NCBI GenBank assembly: GCA_903871605.1
Contig: CAIQHF010000044.1
Location: forward strand, 1 to 64,000
Length of the DNA stretch: 64,000 nucleotides
Reading direction: 5' to 3'
DNA from: an uncultured Sphingomonadaceae bacterium
Lineage (GTDB): Bacteria > Pseudomonadota > Alphaproteobacteria > Sphingomonadales > Sphingomonadaceae
Shown here: positions 16,656-23,988 of the stretch, one piece after another
Layout: each line of letters begins with the position of its first letter
How positions within the stretch are numbered: the first letter of the stretch is position 1
Program-made: the position numbers and the translations under genes
Notes under the pieces: model-generated
Databases searched by the model: none
Seen by the model: the letters and a program-made list of their open reading frames with translations, nothing else
What the model was told of the DNA's origin: nothing

Positions 16656-18976
16656 TGGAGCCGATCAAGAAAGTCTGCGTCATCGGCTCGGGCACGATGG
16701 GGGCGGGTATCGCGGCGCAGGTCGCCAATGCCGGCATCCCCGTGCTGCTGCTCGACATCGTCCCCAAGGAAGGGACTGACCGCGACGCGATCGCCAAGGG
16801 CGCGGTCGCCAAGATGCTCAAGACCGATCCCGCGCCGTTCATGTCGAAGCGCGCGGCGAAATTGGTCGAGACGGGCAATATCGACGATCATCTCGGCCGC
16901 GTCGCCGAATGCGATTGGGTAGTCGAGGCGATCGTCGAGCGGCTCGACATCAAACAGTCGCTCTACGAAAAGCTCGAGGCGGTGAAGAAGCCCGGCACCG
17001 CTGTGTCGTCGAATACGTCGACGATCCCGCTAGCCAATCTCGTCGAGGGGCGCTCGGACCAGTTCAAGCGCGACTTCCTGATCACGCACTTCTTCAACCC
17101 GCCGCGCTACATGCGGCTGCTCGAGATCGTCACCGGTCCGGACACCGACGCCGATCTCGCGCGCCGCGTCGAGGATTTTGCCGATCGCGCGCTGGGCAAG
17201 CGCGTGGTGCGTGCCAAGGACACGCCGGGCTTCATCGCCAACCGCATCGGCACCTATTGGCTCGCGGTCGCGGTCAACGCGGCGATGGATCAGGGCGTCA
17301 CGATCGAGCAGGCCGACCAGATCGGCGGCAGCCCGATGGGCGTGCCCAAGACGGGCATCTTCGGGCTGATCGATCTCGTCGGCGTCGACCTGATGCCGCT
17401 CTTGAGCGCCAGCCTGTCGTCGACGCTGCCCAAGGGCGATCCCTATTTCGAGACGGTGCGCGAAATGCCGCTGGTCGATAAGATGATCGCCGAGGGCTAT
17501 ACCGGCCGCAAGGGCAAGGGCGGCTTCTACCGGCTCGACAAATCGGGCGGCAAGCGCGTCAAGCAGTCGCTCGATCTCACGACCGGCGAGTATCGCGCCG
17601 AGCAGAAGCCCGACAAGCTCCCCGGCAAGGCCGACAAGGACCTGGCCGCGCTGGTGACGGTGCCGGGCAAGGTCGGCGACTATGCCTGGACGATCCTCGG
17701 CCATGTCCTGTCCTATTCGGCCAAGCTGGTCGGCGAGGCGGCGGACGACGTCGTCGCGATCGATGACGCGATGAAGCTCGGCTATAACTGGAAGTTTGGT
17801 CCGTTCGAGCTGATCGACAAGCTCGGGCCGGGCAAGCTCGCCGAGCGGCTGGCGGCGGAAGGCCGTCCGGTCCCGGCGCTGCTCAAGTCGGCGGGGACGA
17901 ACCCCTTCTACCGTGTCGAGAATGGCAAGCGCCAATATCTGACGGCCGAGGGCGTCTATCGCGACGTCGAGCGCGCCGAGGGCGTGGTGCTGCTCGAGGA
18001 CATCAAGCGCGCGTCGCAGCCGCTGCTGAAGACGGGCTCGGCGGCGCTGTGGGACGTCGGCGACGGCGTCGCGGCGATCGAGTTCACCGGCAAGATGAAC
18101 GCGCTCGACGAGGAGGTGATAAAGCTGATCAACCAGGCGATCCCGCTGGTGAAGGCAAACTTCAAGGCGCTGATCGTCTATAATGAGGGGAGCAACTTCT
18201 CGGCGGGCGCCAATCTCGGGCTCGCCATGTTTGCGGTCAACATCGCGGCGTGGAGCGAGATCGAGAAACTGATCGCGGGCGGGCAGGCGGCGTTCAAGGC
18301 GCTCAAATATGCGCCCTTCCCGGTGGTGTCCGCGCCGGCGGGCCTCGCGCTCGGCGGCGGATGCGAGATCTGCCTCAACTCGGACGCGATCCAGGCGCAT
18401 GCCGAGACCTATATCGGCCTGGTCGAATGCGGCGTCGGGCTCATCCCGGGCTGGGGCGGAAACGGCGAGATGCTCGATCGCGCCGCCAAGGCGAAGATGA
18501 TGCCCAATGGACCGATGCCGGCGCTGTCGAAGGTGTTCCAGACGATCTCGACCGCGACCGTCGCCAAGTCGGCCGCGGAAGCGCAGGAGCTGATGTTCCT
18601 GCGCGAGACCGACGGCATCACGATGAACCGCGACCGTCTGCTGGCGGATGCCAAGGCCAAGGCGCTGTCGCTGGTCGACGGCTATACGCCGCCCGAGCCG
18701 CCGACGTTCCGCCTTGCCGGTGAGAGCGGCCGCGTGGGCATCAACGGCGCGGTGCGCGACTTCCAGAAGAAGGGCATGGCGACGTCCTACGACGCTGTCG
18801 TCTCCGATCGGCTGGCGGAAGTGCTCACCGGTGGCGAGGCGGACATCATCGACACCGTCACCGAGGATCAACTGCTCAGGCTCGAGCGCAAGGCGTTCCT
18901 GGCGAGCGTCAAGGATCCGCGGACCCAGGCGCGCGTCGAGGCGATGCTGACGACCGGCAAGCCGCTGCGGAACTGA
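16652..18976 (+). CDS. Bifunctional 3-hydroxyacyl-CoA dehydrogenase/enoyl-CoA hydratase, FadN type
   Basis: A 774-residue fusion that carries out the two middle steps of beta-oxidation. The dehydrogenase half comes first: GSGTMGAGIA near 13, LITHFFNPPRYMRLLEIV near 140-157, PGFIANRIGTYW near 192. The hydratase half follows at about 470-690, with GLALGGGCEICLNSD. This order is the reverse of E. coli FadB and like Bacillus FadN. The hydratase keeps a glutamate in GGGCEI. ATG at 16652 or 16655 are both possible. It pairs with the thiolase by a four-base overlap. Confidence 0.93.
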   Translation: MMEPIKKVCVIGSGTMGAGIAAQVANAGIPVLLLDIVPKEGTDRDAIAKGAVAKMLKTDPAPFMSKRAAKLVETGNIDDHLGRVAECDWVVEAIVERLDIKQSLYEKLEAVKKPGTAVSSNTSTIPLANLVEGRSDQFKRDFLITHFFNPPRYMRLLEIVTGPDTDADLARRVEDFADRALGKRVVRAKDTPGFIANRIGTYWLAVAVNAAMDQGVTIEQADQIGGSPMGVPKTGIFGLIDLVGVDLMPLLSASLSSTLPKGDPYFETVREMPLVDKMIAEGYTGRKGKGGFYRLDKSGGKRVKQSLDLTTGEYRAEQKPDKLPGKADKDLAALVTVPGKVGDYAWTILGHVLSYSAKLVGEAADDVVAIDDAMKLGYNWKFGPFELIDKLGPGKLAERLAAEGRPVPALLKSAGTNPFYRVENGKRQYLTAEGVYRDVERAEGVVLLEDIKRASQPLLKTGSAALWDVGDGVAAIEFTGKMNALDEEVIKLINQAIPLVKANFKALIVYNEGSNFSAGANLGLAMFAVNIAAWSEIEKLIAGGQAAFKALKYAPFPVVSAPAGLALGGGCEICLNSDAIQAHAETYIGLVECGVGLIPGWGGNGEMLDRAAKAKMMPNGPMPALSKVFQTISTATVAKSAAEAQELMFLRETDGITMNRDRLLADAKAKALSLVDGYTPPEPPTFRLAGESGRVGINGAVRDFQKKGMATSYDAVVSDRLAEVLTGGEADIIDTVTEDQLLRLERKAFLASVKDPRTQARVEAMLTTGKPLRN

Positions 18977-18985
18977 ACAAAACCT

Positions 18986-19072
18986 CCGTTCGCCCTGAGC
19001 GGAGGACTGAGCGAAGTCGAAGTCGTAGTCGAAGGGCGGTGGCTGCCTTTCGACTGCGCTCAGGGCGAACGG
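18986..19072. repeat. Inverted palindromic repeat between fadN-type gene and acyl-CoA dehydrogenase gene
   Basis: The left arm CCGTTCGCCCTGAGC lies at 18986-19000 and the right arm GCTCAGGGCGAACGG at 19058-19072. The inner segments TGAGCGAAGTCGAAG and CTTTCGACTGCGCTCA also pair. The right arm recurs as a degraded half at 707-734. This looks like a dispersed REP/REPIN-type element and would form a long hairpin in mRNA. Confidence 0.8.
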
Positions 19073-19100
19073 GACACAGTGATTCGGAAGAGGTCGACCC

Positions 19101-20900
19101 ATGCAAGTCTATGACGCCCCCCTGCGCGACATGCGCTTCGTGCTCCACGAGCTGTTCGCCGACGACGGCTTCGGCGGGCTCAAGAAGTTCGAGGAGTTCA
19201 CCCCCGATCTGCTCGACGCGGTGCTCGAGGAGGCCAACAAGGTCGCCAAGGACGTGCTGCTGCCGATCAACGCCCCGGGCGACATCGAGGGCTGCACCTA
19301 CGAGAACGGCGTCGTCCGCACGCCCAAGGGCTTCAAGGCGGCCTATGACACCTTCCGCGAGGGCGGCTGGGCGTCGCTCGCCTCGGATCCCGAATGGGGC
19401 GGGCAGGGCTTGCCCGAGAGCGTCAACAAGCTCGTCGAGGAGATGATCTGCGCGACCAACGTGTCGTTCAGCCTCTACCCCGGCCTGACGCACGGCGCGA
19501 CCACCGCGATCGAGGGTCACGCCTCGGACGAACTCAAGCACGCCTATCTCCCCAAGATGGTGTCGGGCGAATGGTCGGGGACGATGTGCCTCACCGAATC
19601 GCATTGCGGCACTGATCTCGGGCTGCTGCGCACCAAGGCCGATCCGCAGCCCGACGGCAGCTTCAAGATCACCGGCTCGAAGATCTTCATCTCCGCCGGC
19701 GATCACGATCTCACCGATAACGTGATCCATCTGGTGCTGGCGCGGATCGCCGATGCGCCCGCCGGCGTGAAGGGGATCAGCCTGTTCCTCGTCCCCAAGT
19801 TCATGCCCAATGACGACGGCAGCGTCGGCGCGCGCAACGGCGTGTCGGTCGCGGGGATCGAGCACAAGATGGGGCTCAAGGCGTCCGCCACCTGTCAGAT
19901 CAATTTCGACGACGCCACCGGCTGGCTGGTCGGGCAGCCGCACAAGGGCATGGCGGCGATGTTCACGATGATGAACACCGAGCGCGTCTCGGTCGGCGTC
20001 CAGGGCCTCGGGATCAACGAGATCGCCTATCAATCGGCGGTCGCCTACGCCAAGGAGCGGTTGCAGGGCCGTTCGCTGTCGGGCGCCAAGCGCCCCGATC
20101 TCGCCGCCGATCCGATCATCGTCCATCCCGACGTGCGCCGCATGCTGATGACGATGCGCGTCTATGCCGAGGGTTGTCGTGCGCTCGGCCAATGGTGCGC
20201 GCGCGCGCTCGATGCCGAGAAGCATAGCGACGACCCCGAGGTGAAGCAGCGCGCGACCGACTTCGTCGCGCTGATGACGCCGGTGGTGAAGGCGCTGTTC
20301 ACCGATCTCGGCTTCGACGCCGCCAATCTCGCCGTCCAGACCTATGGCGGCCACGGCTATATCCGCGAGCACGGCGTCGAGCAGTTCGCGCGCGATGCGC
20401 GGATCGCGATGATCTACGAGGGCACCAACGGCGTGCAGGCGCTCGATCTCGTCGGCCGCAAGCTGCCCGCCAATATGGGCCGCAACCTGCGCCCCTTCTT
20501 CCACGCTGTCTCCAATCTCTGCGAGGAGATGGCGCCCAAGCAGGACAAGGCGCTCAAAGCCTATACCGGGGGGCTCCAGCAGGCGTTCGGCGCGCTCCAG
20601 CTGTCGACCGCGACGATCGCACAGAAGGGGATGAAGGATCCCGAGGAAGCGGGCGCGGCGGCGACTGATTACCTCCGCCTGATGGGCCTGGTCGGGATGG
20701 GCTATTGCTTCCTCAAGGCGTCCAAGATCGCCTATGCCAAATTGGCCGAGGGCGCGGGCGACGACGAAGGCTTCTACAAGGCCAAGATCGCCACCGCGGG
20801 CTTCTTCTTCGACCGCATCCTGCCGCAGGCGACCGCGATGTTCCTCGCGATCAAGTCGGGCAAGCGCTCGCTGATGGCGCTCGACGAAGCGGCATTCTGA
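19101..20900 (+). CDS. Acyl-CoA dehydrogenase, long (599-residue) form with C-terminal extension
   Basis: FAD-dependent first step of beta-oxidation. The core has GTMCLTESHCGTDLGLLRTKA near 159, YGGHGYIREHGVEQFARDARI near 414 and the catalytic glutamate E440 in IYEGTNGVQA. About 130 residues extend past the core, as in the DmdC/AcdB-like group with an acyl-CoA dehydrogenase C-terminal domain (VGMGYCFLKASKIAYAKL). It lies in line with the thiolase and FadN-type genes after a repeat-bearing gap of 124 bp and probably belongs to the same regulon. Confidence 0.93.
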   Translation: MQVYDAPLRDMRFVLHELFADDGFGGLKKFEEFTPDLLDAVLEEANKVAKDVLLPINAPGDIEGCTYENGVVRTPKGFKAAYDTFREGGWASLASDPEWGGQGLPESVNKLVEEMICATNVSFSLYPGLTHGATTAIEGHASDELKHAYLPKMVSGEWSGTMCLTESHCGTDLGLLRTKADPQPDGSFKITGSKIFISAGDHDLTDNVIHLVLARIADAPAGVKGISLFLVPKFMPNDDGSVGARNGVSVAGIEHKMGLKASATCQINFDDATGWLVGQPHKGMAAMFTMMNTERVSVGVQGLGINEIAYQSAVAYAKERLQGRSLSGAKRPDLAADPIIVHPDVRRMLMTMRVYAEGCRALGQWCARALDAEKHSDDPEVKQRATDFVALMTPVVKALFTDLGFDAANLAVQTYGGHGYIREHGVEQFARDARIAMIYEGTNGVQALDLVGRKLPANMGRNLRPFFHAVSNLCEEMAPKQDKALKAYTGGLQQAFGALQLSTATIAQKGMKDPEEAGAAATDYLRLMGLVGMGYCFLKASKIAYAKLAEGAGDDEGFYKAKIATAGFFFDRILPQATAMFLAIKSGKRSLMALDEAAF

Positions 20901-20907
20901 TCGTTAC

Positions 20908-20932
20908 CGCCCTCTCCCGACGGGAGAGGGCG
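20908..20932. terminator. Perfect inverted repeat after the acyl-CoA dehydrogenase gene
   Basis: CGCCCTCTCCCG, a single A, then CGGGAGAGGGCG: twelve bases pair perfectly around one base. It lies eight bases after the dehydrogenase stop. There is no T-tract, so intrinsic termination is not certain; it may also be a dispersed repeat. Confidence 0.55.
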
Positions 20933-21040
20933 CTACCGCCCGCAGCGCCGCGTCGCCCAGATCAGGATGCTCGCGCAGAATCGCGCATAGCTGGGCGCGC
21001 CCCAGCGCGACAGCCGCCGTATGTCGTTGCTCATCGTCAT
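20933..21040 (-). CDS. Possible 35-residue arginine-rich peptide
   Basis: Between the acyl-CoA dehydrogenase and hpnL genes an ORF starts MTMSNDIRRLSRWGAPSY and ends RRCGR. The second Met codon (21034) has GGGGGG at a workable distance. Its stop lies next to the palindrome at 20908-20932. I do not recognise the family. It could be a small basic protein or chance coding in a high-GC gap. Confidence 0.3.
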   Translation of the reverse strand: MTMSNDIRRLSRWGAPSYARFCASILIWATRRCGR

Positions 21041-21110
21041 CCCCCCGGTGCGATCGCCCCCGATCGCTGTCCCTGCCTATCATGGCATGACGACAGGATC
21101 ATGAAAGGCT

Positions 21111-22088
21111 TTATACCGGCGCGCGGCGGCCGCCGATCTCCTTCGCCTGCCACGCGATCAGCGCGGGAAGGCCGATCGCGACGTCGCGCGCGCGCTTGAT
21201 CAGCGACAGTGCGACCGCCGCTTCCGGGTCGAGCCCGATCAGCGGGCCGAGCAGCACATAGCCCGCCTCCTGCACGCCGATCGCGCCGGGCACGACGAAC
21301 GCCGCGCCGCGCAGCGCGAAGATCAGGCTTTCCAGCGCCACGACACGCCACAGCGCGATCGGCGAACCGATCATCGCCAGCACGAGCGCGGCGAGCGCGG
21401 CTGCATAGAGCCAGCCGATCAGGTTGAGCAGAAAGGAGAGCGCGACCGCACCCTTGCGCGCATAGATGTCGGCGAGCTCGGCGTGCAGCCGGTCCATCGA
21501 CAGCGCGCTGTCGGGCAGCAGCTTGGCGGCGAGCGCACCCGCCAGCCTGAGCATCGGGCGCTGCAGCACGATGAACGCCGCAGTCACCGCGATCGACACC
21601 GCGACGCCGATCCACGCAAGCGGCGCCACGCGATGCCGCGATTCGTCGAGCAGCAGCGATCCGAGCGTCGCCACCCCGAACAATGTGAAGGCGACCTGCG
21701 AGGCCATTTCGGTGGTGAGATCGACGACCATCGCGGCATAGACACGCGGCGCCGCCAGCCCCGCGCTGGTCAGCGCCCGTCCGCCGACGACGAGGCCGCC
21801 GATCTGGCTGAACGGCAGCAGGTCATTCGCCCCCTCCCGCGCCATCCGCGCCCACCCGAACAGCGGCAGGCGGCGGACCGGCTGGCCCGGCATCGACGCC
21901 CACCATGCCGCGCCGAGGATGGCGGAGAGCAGAAGGCTCGCCGCGCAGAAACCCACGAAGCCGCCCGCCCCCATGCGCAGCGCGGCATCGCCGAGCGCGG
22001 CGAACCCGACGCGGCCCATCGCCCATATCGCCGCGGCGAGGCCGAGAAGACTGGCCAGCGCGATCGGCAAGCGCAGGCGTGCGGTCAC
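21111..22088 (-). CDS. hpnL: Hopanoid-cluster membrane protein HpnL
   Basis: A 325-residue integral membrane protein of the lysylphosphatidylglycerol-synthase membrane-domain superfamily (UPF0104), with about seven to eight hydrophobic segments. The central REGANDLLPFSQIGG (near 85-99) and the late PGAIGVQEAGYVLLGPL (near 272) are family signatures. It starts at GTG 22088, overlapping the preceding gene by four bases. HpnL is conserved in hopanoid clusters with hpnI, hpnJ and hpnK, but its biochemical role is not established; flipping or headgroup handling is speculation. Confidence 0.88.
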   Translation of the reverse strand: MTARLRLPIALASLLGLAAAIWAMGRVGFAALGDAALRMGAGGFVGFCAASLLLSAILGAAWWASMPGQPVRRLPLFGWARMAREGANDLLPFSQIGGLVVGGRALTSAGLAAPRVYAAMVVDLTTEMASQVAFTLFGVATLGSLLLDESRHRVAPLAWIGVAVSIAVTAAFIVLQRPMLRLAGALAAKLLPDSALSMDRLHAELADIYARKGAVALSFLLNLIGWLYAAALAALVLAMIGSPIALWRVVALESLIFALRGAAFVVPGAIGVQEAGYVLLGPLIGLDPEAAVALSLIKRARDVAIGLPALIAWQAKEIGGRRAPV

Positions 22089-22984
22089 GTCGTCACGGGC
22101 GTCAGGCCGCCGCCGCGAATCAGGCGCAGCGCCAGTCGCATCATCGCGGGTACGAAGCGCGGCCGCAGCAGCCGCGCGTCATAGGGCGCGAGCCGGCGAT
22201 CATTCTCGGCAAGGCAGATGCGGGCCAGTTGCGCGAAGCTCACCTCGACGCCCAGTTCCTTCGATCCGTTGAGCGTGAAGTTATTCTCCCGCGCCCGGCT
22301 ATTGTCGCCCATTCCCTTGGCCATGTCGATCCGTTCCCAGATCAGCGCGATCCACACCGCGATCACCTTGGCCTCGAACAGCGGCCGGCGCCACCACGGC
22401 ATGTTGCGGCGCCACCACGCCACCCAGTTGACGAAGAACAGGATGTGGCGCGCCTCCTCGCGCATCACCGGCTCGAACGTGTCGACCAGTTCCGGCGGGA
22501 AGAAGCCGGTGTCCTCGGCGAGCCTGAACAGCCCGAACCCGAAGACGCTGTCGATGCATTCCGAATAGCCCGCGCGCATGAACGCCCATTCGGCGTCGCG
22601 CGGCGGCAGGGCCTCGGGCTCGGGTTCGATCGCGATGTCATAGGCGGCGACCAGATCGGAGAGGACAAGCTTGTGGCGGCTCTCCTCGAATGCGTCCATC
22701 TCGACCGCCGCCTTCAGCAGCGGATCGGCGACGGTCTCGCCGAACAGGCGGACGTAGAGCCCGGTCCGCCCCTCGGCGGCGACCGCCATGTCCCACACGG
22801 GTAGCGATACGATCCGCCGACGCGTCTCCTCGTCGAGCTTCGGCCACCGGATCAGCGCGGGGCGATAGGGATCGTGCGTATCGAGCAGCGTGCGGCAGAA
22901 CAGGCGCAGATGCGCCTCGCTGCCGCGCCGGACCGGCTCTCCAGGGGGAGGCGCCGGCGCCTCGATCCTCTCCATCATGCTCAT
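22085..22984 (-). CDS. Ferritin-like di-iron protein in the hopanoid headgroup operon
   Basis: A 299-residue protein with the metal-ligand pattern of a four-helix di-iron protein: E71, then E101-x-x-H104 thirty residues later, and E142, then E177-x-x-H180. Helices around these positions are strongly predicted by composition. A tryptophan-rich stretch (VNWVAWWRRNMPWW, near 185-198) may touch membrane. The ATG at 22984 overlaps the hpnK stop, and the TGA overlaps the hpnL GTG, so it is coupled between two hopanoid genes. Members of this fold are oxygenases, desaturases or oxidases; a hopanoid-modifying or headgroup-oxidising role is inference. I know of no hpn letter for it. Confidence 0.78.
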   Translation of the reverse strand: MSMMERIEAPAPPPGEPVRRGSEAHLRLFCRTLLDTHDPYRPALIRWPKLDEETRRRIVSLPVWDMAVAAEGRTGLYVRLFGETVADPLLKAAVEMDAFEESRHKLVLSDLVAAYDIAIEPEPEALPPRDAEWAFMRAGYSECIDSVFGFGLFRLAEDTGFFPPELVDTFEPVMREEARHILFFVNWVAWWRRNMPWWRRPLFEAKVIAVWIALIWERIDMAKGMGDNSRARENNFTLNGSKELGVEVSFAQLARICLAENDRRLAPYDARLLRPRFVPAMMRLALRLIRGGGLTPVTT

Positions 22985-23838
22985 GCGGCCACCTCGCTTG
23001 CCCGAAAATCGGCGAAACGCCCGAGCCGGATCGGGCGTTGCAGGATGCTGTCCCTGATCGACGGATCGATCAACGCGGCGAGTTCGTCGCGATAGGCGTA
23101 GCCCGGCGCCGATCCCGGATAGCTGTCCGCGCTCGCCGGGTGGCAATAGAGCTCGGTGATGCCGTCGGGCAGCTGATCGATCAGCGCGGCGACGCGGTCG
23201 CGCGTCATGTGGCCGCTCCAGGCGAGGCCGAGCACGCGATCGGGCACGAACAGCCCCGCATCGCGGAATCGACGCGCGACCGCGCGCGCATAGGGTGCGG
23301 CGATCCGGCCGGCGAGCGTCTGCGGCACGGCCTCGATCCGGCCGAGCAGATCGAGAGGCTCGACCGGCGCGCGCGCCGCCGCCAGCCCGTAGCGGCGGCC
23401 GATCTTCAGGATCAGCCCGGCGATCGTCGGGTGGAGATGGAAATGCTTGTGCGCGTTGACATGGTCGAGCGGCAGCCCGGTCGCATGGAAGGCGGCGAAC
23501 TGCGCCTCGATCTCGGCGGCGAGTTGCTTGCGGACCGCTGCGCGGAAGAACATGGCGGCGCCCGCCAGCGCCATGTTGGTGCGGAAATGGCCGGTGGCAT
23601 CGACCAGATCGGGAATGTGCGCGGGCGGCAGCACGGGGCGGCCCTCGACGAGCACGAGATGCAGCCCGACCCCCAGCCCTGGCAGTCGTTTCGCCCGCGC
23701 GACGGCGTCGGCGGCGGCGTCACCCGCGACCATCAGGCTGGCGGCGGTGAGGATGCCATGCGTGTGCGCCTGCTCGACCGCGTCGTTGACCGCTGTCGCG
23801 ACACCGAAGTCGTCGGCGGTGACGATGAGAGTCTTCAC
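22981..23838 (-). CDS. hpnK: Hopanoid glucosamine deacetylase HpnK
   Basis: A 285-residue YdjC/ChbG-fold carbohydrate deacetylase. GTG at 23838 gives MKTLIVTADDFGVATAVNDA, the family's metal-binding opening (TADDFG). Further ligands are in GVGLHLVLVEGRPV and VNAHKHFHLHPTIA. In hopanoid producers HpnK removes the acetyl group from N-acetylglucosaminyl bacteriohopanetetrol made by HpnI, before HpnJ acts. The start was chosen by motif position and GAGG eight bases upstream. Confidence 0.93.
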   Translation of the reverse strand: MKTLIVTADDFGVATAVNDAVEQAHTHGILTAASLMVAGDAAADAVARAKRLPGLGVGLHLVLVEGRPVLPPAHIPDLVDATGHFRTNMALAGAAMFFRAAVRKQLAAEIEAQFAAFHATGLPLDHVNAHKHFHLHPTIAGLILKIGRRYGLAAARAPVEPLDLLGRIEAVPQTLAGRIAAPYARAVARRFRDAGLFVPDRVLGLAWSGHMTRDRVAALIDQLPDGITELYCHPASADSYPGSAPGYAYRDELAALIDPSIRDSILQRPIRLGRFADFRASEVAA

Positions 23839-23951
23839 GAGTCCGCCCTCGGGGGTTGGTTGAAACATGGCGCGCTACGCCGCGCAGCACACGCGCATCG
23901 CCCCGTGCCAGCCCTGGTGTCTGCACCACGCATCGGACACCGCTCCGCCGG

Positions 23952-23979
23952 CCGCCCCGCCCGATCCAGGGCGGGACGG
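23952..23979 (-). repeat. Hairpin between hpnJ and hpnK
   Basis: Arms CCGCCCCGCCC and GGGCGGGACGG flank a six-base loop, pairing over eleven bases with one mismatch that becomes a G-T wobble in the minus-strand transcript. It lies in the only real gap (150 bp) of the hpnI-hpnJ-hpnK operon. No T-tract follows. It may attenuate transcription or stabilise the hpnI-hpnJ message. Confidence 0.5.
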
Positions 23980-23988
23980 GCCCCTGGC

